Positions 61,601 to 64,000 of a DNA stretch of 64,000 nt are shown piece by piece (position 1 is the stretch's first letter; each line of letters begins with the position of its first letter). A program made the translations under genes and the position numbers. Origin of the DNA: Lineus longissimus (Eukaryota > Nemertea > Pilidiophora > Heteronemertea > Lineidae). The DNA lies in contig NC_088309.1 of the NCBI RefSeq assembly GCF_910592395.1, positions 17,054,599-17,118,598 on the forward strand. Reading direction: 5' to 3'. The notes under the pieces were generated by a model. The model saw nothing but the letters and a program-made list of their open reading frames with translations, was not told the origin of the DNA and did not search any database.

Positions 61601-64000
61601 TTGATTACAACTCGCCGAATGACTTTGACTTGCTTGATGATTTTGGTGCATACTTTGATCCTTCTCCGAAGTGGTTTCCTCTTTCCTTTTTTTACTTTTC
61701 TTAGAACCTTGATCAGCGTTTTCTTTCTGCGAATATATTTCTTAATCATTTTCTTCAAGATTTTCGCCACTTTCTTTTTAGCCTTCTTCACTTTCTTTGG
61801 TCTTGAAACTCTCTTGGGTTTTTTCTTATTTCTCCTTGGTCGCTTGTTTGGACGACGAGTGACACGTCTGATATTGCTGACAATTTTCTTTAATACTTTT
61901 CTCACCCTACGGAGTATCTTACACTTGGTTTTCAGCTTTGGTTTCTGTTGCTTTGGCGTTCTCTTGACTTTCCTCTTTAGCTTCTTGTACTGCTTAAGTG
62001 CCTTGCGTACGATTTTCTTGACACATTTTCGGATGCGATGCACACTAGTTTTCTTGATTACAACTCGCCGAATGACTTTGACTTGCTTGATGATTTTGGT
62101 GCATACTATGATCCTTCTCCGAAGTGGTTTCCTCTTTCCTTTCTTTACTTTTCTTAGAACCTTGATCAGCGTTTTCTTTCTGCGAATATATTTCTTAATC
62201 ATTTTCTTCAAGATTTTCGCCACTTTCTTTTTAGCCTTCTTCACTTTCTTTGGTCTTGAAACTCTCTTGGGTTTTTTCTTATTTCTCCTTGGTCGCTTGT
62301 TTGGACGACGAGTGACACGTCTGATTTTGCTGACAATTTTCTTTAATACTTTTCTCACCCTACGGAGTATCTTACACTTGGTTTTCAGCTTTGGTTTCTT
62401 TTGCTTTGGCGTTCTCTTGACTTTCCTCTTTAGCTTCTTGTACTGCTTACATGCCTTGCGTACGATTTTCTTGACACATTTTCGGATGCGATGCACACTA
62501 GTTTTCTTGATTACAACTCGCCGAATGACTTTGACTTGCTTGATGATTTTGGTGCATACTTTGATCCTTCTCCGAAGTGGTTTCCTCTTTCCTTTTTTTA
62601 CTTTTCTTAGAACCTTGATCAGCGTTTTCTTTCTGCGAATATATTTCTTAATCATTTTCTTCAAGATTTTCGCCACTTTCTTTTTAGCCTTCTTCACTTT
62701 CTTTGGTCTTGAAACTCTCTTGGGTTTTTTCTTGTTTCTCCTTGGTCGCTTGTTTGGACGACGAGTGACACGTCTGATATTGCTGACAATTTTCTTTAAT
62801 ACTTTTCTCACCCTACGGAGTATCTTACACTTGGTTTTCAGCTTTGGTTTCTTTTGCTTTGGCGTTCTCTTGACTTTCCTCTTTAGCTTCTTGTACTGCT
62901 TACGTGCCTTGCGTACGATTTTCTTGACACATTTTCGGATGCGATGCACACTAGTTTTCTTGATTACAACTTGCCGAATGACTTTGACTTGCTTGATGAT
63001 TTTGGTGCATACTTTGATCCTTCGCCGAAGTGGTTTTCTCTTTCCTTTCTTTACTTTTCTTAGAACCTTGATCAGCGTTTTCTTTCTGCGAATATATTTC
63101 TTAATCATTTTCTTCAAGATTTTCGCCACTTTCTTTTTAGCCTTCTTCACTTTCTTTGGTCTTGAAACTCTCTTGGGTTTTTTCTTATTTCTCCTTGGTC
63201 GCTTGTTTGGACGACGAGTGACACGTCTGATTTTGCTGACAATTTTCTTTACTACTTTTCTCACCCTACGGATTATCTTACACTTGGTTTTCAGCTTTGG
63301 CCTCTTTCTCTCCGGCAGTTTCTTGATTTTCCTCTTAAGCCTCTTGTACTTCCTTGATGTCTTCCTTACAATGTGTTGTGTATAGTTCATAATTCTATGC
63401 ACTCTAGTACTCTTGATTATTGTATGCTCTATAATGACAACTTGCCAGATGACAGTGGTGAATATTTTGATCTTTTTACGTAGAATTTTCCTCTGCGTTT
63501 TTTTGGCCTTTTTTAGAGTCTTGATCAATTTTTTCTTTCTCTGAACATACTTCTTAATAATTCTCTTCAGGCAATTTACCACTTTTCGTTTAACCTTCTT
63601 CACTTTCTTTGGTCTTGAAACTCTCTTGGGTTTTTTCTTATTTCTCCTTGGTCGCTTGTTTGGACGACGAGTGACACGTCTGATTTTGCTGACAATTTTC
63701 TTTAATACTTTTCTCACCCTACGGAGTATCTTACACTTGGTTTTCAGCTTTGGTTTCTTTTGCTTTGGCGTTCTCTTGACTTTCCTCTTTAGCTTCTTGT
63801 ACTGCTTACGTGCCTTGCGTACGACTTTCTTGACACATTTTCGGATGCGATGCACACTAGTTTTCTTGATTACAAGTCGCCGAATGACTTTGACTTGCTT
63901 GATGATTTTTGTGCATACTTTGATCCTTCTCCGAAGTGGTTTCCTCTTTCCTTTTTTTACTTTTCTTAGAACCTTGATCAGCGTTTTCTTTCTGCGAATA
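22612..64000 (-). CDS. Giant polycationic repeat protein with a 40-exon symmetric tail (5' end outside window)
   Basis: No family match is recognised. Exon 1 of this window is at least 14.7 kb long and open to the right edge. Forty small exons follow, of 12 to 84 nt. Every internal one is a multiple of three, starts with two bases completing a codon and ends with one base of the next (phase 1-1). Splicing all of them gives no stop and ~694 residues after ~4,900 from the large exon. Regions in order: 151-residue Lys/Arg repeats; diverged repeats; a basic helical region; a Lys/Arg and Cys/His microexon stretch; 26 two-Cys modules; a Cys-poor Lys-rich tail; stop. The N-terminus is not visible, so whether there is a signal peptide is unknown. 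Cys modules argue for an extracellular disulfide-bonded protein, while the Lys/Arg content also suits nucleic-acid binding. Exons were called from splice consensus, phase and module similarity, not transcripts. Confidence 0.75.
22858..22989. mobile_element. Foldback element, copy 1 of a two-copy family
   Basis: AACAGCGACTT, CACGGATCCTT and a palindromic ACGTATTACGGAT arm are mirrored by ATCCGTATAAGGATTCG. The end ATCTCAACCTCCCTA is shared with the copy at 37753-37880. It lies in the last intron of the large gene. Confidence 0.7.
24053..24103 (-). CDS. Large gene exon 40: PYRKIISTIRRTRKRV
   Basis: 51 nt; acceptor CTTCATTATTCAAG, donor GTTG|GTAGGT. An acceptor ten bases further in (CTACAG) would break the phase, so the upstream one is chosen. 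Lys/Arg-rich with no Cys. Confidence 0.6.
24266..24480. mobile_element. Foldback element with 27-bp inverted ends
   Basis: CACGGTGGGTAAAGGTATTG at the left is mirrored by CCGATACCCTTATCCACCGTG at the right with a few mismatches. Another copy of the GTGGGTAAAGGTAT motif stands just outside at about 24232. Confidence 0.65.
24604..24624 (-). CDS. Large gene exon 39: 21-nt microexon (IKYVVKE)
   Basis: A very strong acceptor (TTGTTTTTTTCGTTTCAG) and donor GAAG|GTGAGC enclose 21 nt. The first codon is completed by the A of exon 38. Confidence 0.65.
25184..25237 (-). CDS. Large gene exon 38: SSYSSTKVKVDKLLKTK
   Basis: 54 nt; acceptor TTTTTGTTTCAAG, donor AAGA|GTAAGT. A CAG 13 nt further in would give a 41-nt exon and break the frame. 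Ser/Lys-rich. Confidence 0.65.
25903..25944 (-). CDS. Large gene exon 37: GLSASAGALKKSI
   Basis: 42 nt; acceptor CATTTCCAACAG, donor ATCC|GTAAGT. It is Ala/Ser/Gly-rich, unlike the modules upstream. Confidence 0.65.
26600..26659 (-). CDS. Large gene exon 36: RSINGIQKSMRILKKAVTN
   Basis: 60 nt; acceptor TGTCATTTCAG, donor AATG|GTAAGC. Lys-rich with alternating hydrophobics, probably helical; no Cys. Confidence 0.7.
26764..26893. repeat. 65-bp perfect tandem duplication in an intron
   Basis: ATAGACAGGTATGCGAAGTT through ACTCATAAAGAATC occurs twice, starting at 26764 and 26829, with no difference seen. It is therefore recent. Confidence 0.9.
27189..27245 (-). CDS. Large gene exon 35: MTKAKMKIVCRKLRLEKI
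   Basis: 57 nt; acceptor TTTCTCTCCAG, donor ATCG|GTAAGC. It has one lone Cys. Confidence 0.7.
27480..27539 (-). CDS. Large gene exon 34: IGAKTVTKSTIKTKGKSIT
   Basis: 60 nt; acceptor CCTTTTTCAG, donor ACAA|GTAAGT. Thr/Lys-rich, no Cys. The pattern K-x-T-x-x-K is repeated within it. Confidence 0.7.
28322..28384 (-). CDS. Large gene exon 33: first Cys-free exon of the tail
   Basis: 63 nt; acceptor ACCTTTTTCAG, donor GAAA|GTAAGT. It reads VGKMDIEEQKVANNKKASLE after the split Ala, with an unusual acidic patch (DIEE). Confidence 0.7.
28543..29552. mobile_element. DNA transposon copy 1 with inverted 15-bp-array termini and 8-bp target duplication
   Basis: GTTGATAA flanks both ends (28535-28542 and 29553-29560). 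The element starts GGTTTATGCCTGTTTCGCC and ends with the inverse of GGTGTATTCCTGTTTCGCC. About 200 bp at each end are tandem CCTGTTTCGCCTATT units, inverted relative to each other. The centre (CCCACGGGGAACCTTAGGG, GATGTTAACGATGTGATGAC, GAAAGCGGGGACAGTCCGGG) is almost identical to copy 2 at 39739-40562. No transposase is present. Superfamilies with 8-bp duplications include hAT, P and Merlin; the assignment is open. Confidence 0.85.
29700..29765. repeat. Clustered TGACCT direct repeats
   Basis: ATGACCTTGCGATTTGACCTTTTTGACCTTGACTTTTGACCT holds five TGACCT cores within about 45 bp (written here only to mark the cores; the stretch spans 29715-29757). Similar strings occur in the repeat at 4380-5000, so a dispersed repeat is the likeliest source. 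Confidence 0.5.
29916..29957 (-). CDS. Large gene exon 32: two-Cys module CGPNEKMIDGNC
   Basis: 42 nt; acceptor GTTTTCACTTTAG, donor ATGG|GTAGGT. It is the last of the 26 modules, a short type, and the only near-neutral one. Confidence 0.7.
30177..30239 (-). CDS. Large gene exon 31: two-Cys module CPRGQMKVSAPDGTIYC
   Basis: 63 nt; acceptor TTATTTTTCCAG, donor ACTG|GTGAGT. Long type, followed by VPT; less basic than its neighbours. Confidence 0.75.
31151..31219 (-). CDS. Large gene exon 30: two-Cys module CRKGSTMNKDRRGRLYC
   Basis: 69 nt, among the longest of the set; acceptor TATTTTACAG, donor AAGA|GTAAGT. The module is led by LYK and followed by KKK. Confidence 0.75.
31521..31562 (-). CDS. 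Large gene exon 29: two-Cys module CRWGYRVKGSKC
   Basis: 42 nt; acceptor TTATTATTTCAG, donor GTTC|GTACGT. Short type; Trp replaces the usual Pro-x before Gly-Tyr. Confidence 0.75.
31856..31915 (-). CDS. Large gene exon 28: two-Cys module CRRGYKRVKRKGSYLC
   Basis: 60 nt; acceptor CCTTTTTTGCAG, donor ATTG|GTAAGG. Long type, ending VQI. Confidence 0.75.
32279..32593. mobile_element. Truncated second copy of the 363-bp element, inverted
   Basis: GGCCATGTAGAATTAGCGG at the left end and the interior (TTAATGAATTCATTAAGTTT, GCGCAGCGCTGTATTAC, CCTTTCGTCTTCAGAGTTCA) match 11570-11932 in reverse. The copy stops at CCAGGTGATTGAAGCC, about 45 bp short of the other terminus and 18 bp from exon 27's donor. 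Confidence 0.8.
32612..32677 (-). CDS. Large gene exon 27: two-Cys module CPRGFNMFKKKKTRYC
   Basis: 66 nt; acceptor TTTGTTTTCCAAG, donor GTCC|GTAAGT. Long type, led by WYG. The truncated mobile element at 32279-32593 lies only 18 bp beyond its donor. Confidence 0.75.
33251..33298 (-). CDS. Large gene exon 26: two-Cys module CACGYRRRPNSMKC
   Basis: 48 nt; acceptor TTCTTTTTCAG, donor GTTT|GTAAGT. It has an extra Cys (C-A-C), the only three-Cys module. Confidence 0.75.
33626..33688 (-). CDS. Large gene exon 25: two-Cys module CPNRMATVKVGKRYHC
   Basis: 63 nt; acceptor GCTTTATTTTTCAG, donor TCAA|GTAAGT. Long type led by FRK; the Gly-Tyr pair is lost. Confidence 0.75.
33980..34024 (-). CDS. Large gene exon 24: two-Cys module CPLGYRFNSKRGC
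   Basis: 45 nt; acceptor CATCGTTTCAG, donor CTGT|GTAAGT. Short type. The string CCTGTGTAAGTATAC containing this donor is duplicated about 48 nt downstream in the intron (see findings). Confidence 0.75.
34053..34418. repeat. 182-bp tandem duplication next to exon 23
   Basis: GATAGGTATCCCC starts at 34083 and 34265, followed in both by TTTCCACACAATTTGCTATG, GAGTTTAAGAGTCAACATTT and TTTTCCTCCAATAGGAGACA. The second copy ends 8 bp from the donor of exon 23. Confidence 0.85.
34426..34488 (-). CDS. Large gene exon 23: two-Cys module CPRFYSMRKSRKGRPYC
   Basis: 63 nt; acceptor TTGATTGTTTCAG, donor GTCA|GTGAGT. Long type followed by VRV. Confidence 0.75.
34824..34883 (-). CDS. Large gene exon 22: two-Cys module CYYPFVRKKMKGRWLC
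   Basis: 60 nt; acceptor CAATTGTTTACAG, donor TTCA|GTAAGT. Long type; CYYPF replaces CPxGY. Confidence 0.75.
35415..35483 (-). CDS. Large gene exon 21: two-Cys module CPRLYYRVGKGNNKQC
   Basis: 69 nt; acceptor TTTAAACAACAG, donor CCAA|GTAAGT. Long type led by YRG, followed by IKMP. Confidence 0.7.
35791..35869. repeat. Diverged ~78-bp repeat, copy A
   Basis: CACAACGCCTGTGAGAGTGA and CCGTTGGATTTAT match the segment at 37293-37370 at about 80 percent by eye. Read on the minus strand, copy B is open but copy A has an in-frame TAG, so this looks like a decayed fragment of something once coding. Confidence 0.6.
35997..36050 (-). CDS. Large gene exon 20: two-Cys module CPVGYWPVAKRGKKRC
   Basis: 54 nt; acceptor TTTGTTCCAG, donor GCCT|GTGAGT. 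Intermediate length. Confidence 0.75.
37109..37153 (-). CDS. Large gene exon 19: two-Cys module CPNGRLLNKQNKC
   Basis: 45 nt; acceptor GTTCTTCGTTTTCAG, donor GTCA|GTAAGT. Short type. The next intron (36051-37108) holds no exon or repeat I can recognise. Confidence 0.75.
37293..37370. repeat. Diverged ~78-bp repeat, copy B
   Basis: Partner of 35791-35869. On the minus strand it reads HRFVTFTGVVISYEINPTTT with no stop. It lies directly before the retrotransposon fragment at 37398. Confidence 0.6.
37398..37700 (+). pseudogene. Decayed non-LTR retrotransposon reverse transcriptase fragment
   Basis: Across frames one reads KEGNLQKCNNYRIIRM, then ILKRLQLEANAILSEDQARL, then HNFVDFKKCFDLAER. This order resembles the RT core of LINE-type elements: the N-Y-R-x-I region, the E-Q-A-G-F/R region and motif A (FVDFKKAFD-like). 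At least two frameshifts and a stop break it, and the YADD box is not seen. Confidence 0.65.
37753..37880. mobile_element. Foldback element, copy 2 of the family at 22858
   Basis: AACAGCGACTTCTCACGGATCC and its inverse ATCCGTGATAAGTC enclose TATACGTATACGGAT / ATCCGTATGCGTATACG arms. It shares ATCTCAACCTCCCTA at the end with copy 1. Confidence 0.7.
38023..38088 (-). CDS. Large gene exon 18: two-Cys module CPHGKTPLRVWKRVYC
   Basis: 66 nt; acceptor GTTGTTTACAG, donor AAAA|GTGAGT. Long type led by FVK, followed by VKK. Confidence 0.75.
38450..38491 (-). CDS. Large gene exon 17: two-Cys module CPVGHKVVKGRC
   Basis: 42 nt; acceptor CATTAATTTTTTCAG, donor AAAT|GTAAGT. Short type. Confidence 0.75.
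39228..39290 (-). CDS. Large gene exon 16: two-Cys module CKVGYRKYTTKQGKILC
   Basis: 63 nt; acceptor TTTCTTGACTTCCAG, donor ATAT|GTAAGT. Long type followed by VKI. Confidence 0.75.
39548..39610. repeat. Short palindrome, 26-bp arms
   Basis: AATATCGAAGTCGTGTTCCT followed by ATTCGT is mirrored by ACGAATAGGAATACGACTTC followed by AATATT. It is the inner hairpin of the older foldback element. Confidence 0.8.
39739..40562. mobile_element. DNA transposon copy 2 (15-bp-array termini, 8-bp target duplication)
   Basis: ATTCGCTC flanks both ends (39731-39738 and 40563-40570). Termini are GGTTTATGCCTGTTTCGCC and the inverse of GGTGTATTCCTGTTTCGCC, identical to copy 1. The interior matches copy 1 closely, but this copy has fewer array units and a different segment at about 40166-40365. 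Confidence 0.85.
40736..40801 (-). CDS. Large gene exon 15: two-Cys module CPRGYSRKKGRKNSYC
   Basis: 66 nt; acceptor TCTTTTTTTCCAG, donor AAGA|GTAAGT. Long type led by FYK, followed by IKK. Confidence 0.78.
41258..41302 (-). CDS. Large gene exon 14: two-Cys module CARGYKLDKMGNC
   Basis: 45 nt; acceptor CCTTTTTGTGTTTTAG, donor GCTT|GTAAGT. Short type. Confidence 0.75.
42066..42131 (-). CDS. Large gene exon 13: two-Cys module CKLGYTKLITKKGPVC
   Basis: 66 nt; acceptor CAATTTCTTTCCCAG, donor AAAG|GTAAAT. Long type led by AKK, followed by VRK. Confidence 0.75.
42421..42462 (-). CDS. Large gene exon 12: two-Cys module CPKGYKRVKNKC
   Basis: 42 nt; acceptor GTTGATTCATTTTAG, donor GTGG|GTGAGT. The cleanest short-type module; I use it as the reference for the motif. 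Confidence 0.8.
43013..43066 (-). CDS. Large gene exon 11: two-Cys module CPKGFFRVKGKGTC
   Basis: 54 nt; acceptor CACTTATTTGTTTGCAG, donor ATAT|GTAAGT. Followed by IKI. Confidence 0.78.
43128..43171. repeat. Poly-C and (CCA)n simple repeat
   Basis: Fifteen C followed by about nine ACC/CCA triplets in an intron. Other C-tracts lie at 43621-43632 and 47481-47502. Confidence 0.9.
43479..43541 (-). CDS. Large gene exon 10: two-Cys module CPRGYKIQIRMKKVFC
   Basis: 63 nt; acceptor ACTTTCATCCATTTCAG, donor AAAC|GTACGT. Long type led by VS, followed by VKK. Confidence 0.78.
43878..43922 (-). CDS. Large gene exon 9: two-Cys module CQLGYKRYGPNC
   Basis: 45 nt; acceptor AATGTATATCTTCAG, donor CGAG|GTACGT. 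Short type followed by RR. Confidence 0.75.
44236..44292 (-). CDS. Large gene exon 8: two-Cys module CKRPYKRYFYKGKWYC
   Basis: 57 nt; acceptor TGAAATTATTTTTCAG, donor CGAC|GTAAGT. Rich in Tyr and Trp as well as Lys/Arg, unlike the others. Confidence 0.78.
44504..44566 (-). CDS. Large gene exon 7: first two-Cys module, CPPGYYLTKSRGKNRC
   Basis: 63 nt; acceptor CTCTGCTTTTCAG, donor AAAC|GTAAGT. Led by KHS and followed by VK. Confidence 0.78.
44750..45586. mobile_element. 837-bp element with ~90-bp CG-rich inverted termini
   Basis: The left terminus GCGGCTGTTATAAAACGCGG, then the palindromic ATTCCGCGGAAATCCGCGG, CGCGCGTACCTGGTTC and CCGTCAGATGTAGTGGTAGT are mirrored at the right end. TTCAAG outside the left end and TTCAAAG outside the right may be an imperfect target duplication. 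No transposase is evident. It fills most of the intron between exons 6 and 7. Confidence 0.75.
45945..45959 (-). CDS. Large gene exon 6: 15-nt microexon (RCCKK)
   Basis: Acceptor TTTTTCTCTTTTATATACCCAG, donor AAAA|GTAAGT. Arg is completed by the C of exon 5. Confidence 0.65.
46584..46595 (-). CDS. Large gene exon 5: 12-nt microexon (CFNN)
   Basis: The smallest exon: GTTTCAACAATC between acceptor TTTTCTCTTTTTTTAG and donor GTAAGT. Cys is completed by the T of exon 4. Confidence 0.65.
46844..46861 (-). CDS. Large gene exon 4: 18-nt microexon (HCCHRC)
   Basis: Acceptor ACTATTCTTTCTTCAG, donor ATGCT|GTAAGT. Every residue but one is Cys or His, so metal binding is conceivable. Confidence 0.68.
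47020..47262. mobile_element. Foldback element, ~80-bp arms
   Basis: TTAAAATAAGGAGCTTTGAG, GTTTTCAGCCAACACA and ATATGCA are mirrored by TGCATATATA, TGTGTTGGCCGAAAA and CTCAAAAACCCTTATTTTTA. It is in the intron between exons 3 and 4. Confidence 0.7.
47552..47578 (-). CDS. Large gene exon 3: 27-nt microexon (DLLKAMKHC)
   Basis: Acceptor TAATCTATTTTTGCAG, donor TGCC|GTAAGT. Asp is completed by the G of exon 2. Confidence 0.68.
47722..48110. mobile_element. Foldback element, ~120-bp arms rich in TCGATC
   Basis: CTCGGGCGTTAGAGTAAGG, AGGTTAAGATTTTCGATCCG and AGAACGAAAACGAGGTGG are mirrored by CCACCTCGTTCTCGTTCTCG, GATCAAAATCTTAACCTCTC and GATTGCCCGAG. Outer parts carry several TCGATCGA variants. 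Confidence 0.7.
48420..48503 (-). CDS. Large gene exon 2: Lys/Arg-rich linker ending in Cys
   Basis: 84 nt; acceptor TTTTTAAATCGCAG, donor GCAG|GTGACA (the weakest donor of the set). It reads GIRTILKPRKKRPKSGRS, then RVGRKSKRCA. It continues the basic character of the large exon and introduces the Cys region. Confidence 0.7.
48504..49289. other. Intron between the giant exon and exon 2
   Basis: 786 bp without recognisable repeat or exon. Confidence 0.6.
49290..64000 (-). CDS. Giant repeat-coding exon of the large gene (5' partial)
   Basis: A single frame is open from the right window edge to donor ACCAGAG|GTAAGT at 49290, about 4,903 residues; its true start is outside. From 64000 to about 51453 it consists of near-identical 151-residue units (for example VHRIRKCVKKIVRKARKQYK at the unit start). 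Prolines break each unit into predicted amphipathic helical stretches around a very basic linker (NKRPRRNKKKPKR). Units at about 50520-51452 are strongly diverged. From about 50400 to 49290 the sequence is no longer repetitive: it has the first acidic patches (NEEKGKNLNEIERF), a coiled-coil-like stretch and a final Arg-rich part (RRTRRRLLRRYALLKK). Lys/Arg total near half of all residues, so net charge in the window exceeds +2,000 (estimate). No known domain is recognised. Confidence 0.85.
51453..64000 (-). repeat. Coding tandem array, 453-bp (151-residue) unit, about 27 units
   Basis: The unit-start string ATGCACACTAG (plus strand) recurs every 453 bp, for example at 52978 and 53431. I counted 79 Lys/Arg, 3 Cys and 0 Asp/Glu in a typical unit. 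Subtypes are told apart by KQKK, KQQK and KKKK near residue 31. The KQQK codon change (CTGTTGC on the plus strand) lies at 56509, 58321, 60133 and 61945, exactly 1812 bp (four units) apart. Confidence 0.9.

Noticed and set aside
51296-63385. Very long open frames on the plus strand (745 and 2,939 codons), Phe/Leu-rich
   Set aside because: They are the antisense of the Lys/Arg repeats: AAG/AAA codons read backward give CTT/TTT. They lack splice signals, break at each variant unit, and the minus frame alone stays open through the whole region and ends at a proper donor.
63842-63855. A start codon for the large protein at 63855
   Set aside because: The codon is GTG (Val of VHRIRK) and the frame continues upstream through the previous unit to the window edge. 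The real start is outside.

Overview
The window looks like nuclear DNA from a marine invertebrate animal. The genes are cut into small exons with GT-AG introns, the 3' end of a WSB-type SOCS-box gene and a WBP1/VOPP1-like gene are present, the DNA is AT-rich, and introns and spacers are full of foldback elements, tandem repeats and DNA-transposon remnants. The phylum cannot be fixed from sequence alone; a lophotrochozoan or invertebrate deuterostome is an inference. No bacterial operons, rRNA genes or CRISPR arrays were seen.

Layout. (1) 1-324, + strand: last coding exon of a WD40/SOCS-box protein (WSB1/2-like); the rest lies left of the window. (2) 325-9654: no convincing gene. It holds a 30-bp tandem repeat, a piggyBac-type remnant with TTAA duplications, an 82-bp duplication, three tandem copies of a ~301-bp repeat and a long degenerate minisatellite. 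(3) 9655-16407, + strand: a five-exon gene for a ~341-residue single-pass membrane protein with signal peptide, CC-x(3)-CC motif, one membrane segment and PPxY motifs (WBP1/VOPP1 type). (4) 16408-22611: spacer with a 1.6-kb element that has long inverted termini and a 10-bp target duplication, plus a 61-bp tandem repeat. (5) 22612-64000, - strand: one very large gene whose 5' end is beyond the right edge.

The large gene is the main discovery. Its visible upstream part is one uninterrupted exon of at least 14.7 kb (49290-64000), built mostly from a 151-residue (453-bp) tandem unit. In a typical unit 79 of 151 residues are Lys/Arg, none is acidic and three are Cys. Units form a four-unit higher-order repeat (1812 bp), and a variant unit recurs at a 20-unit (9060 bp) spacing. 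Downstream I reconstructed 40 further exons of 12-84 nt, every one a multiple of three and bounded by phase-1 introns. They encode first a basic stretch and a cluster of Cys/His microexons, then 26 basic two-cysteine modules (C-P-x-G-Y...K...C-V), then a Cys-poor Lys-rich tail that stops at 22612, with AATAAA about 47 nt further on. The joined tail is ~694 residues and no junction codon is a stop. The architecture recalls micro-exon genes: any internal exon could be skipped without changing frame. Function is unknown; a structural, adhesive, matrix, nucleic-acid-binding or antimicrobial polycation are all possible.

The introns of this gene host many mobile elements. The clearest are two ~0.8-1.0-kb copies of one family with termini made of inverted 15-bp arrays, each flanked by a perfect 8-bp target duplication; one sits inside an older foldback element. 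No functional link between the three genes is apparent.
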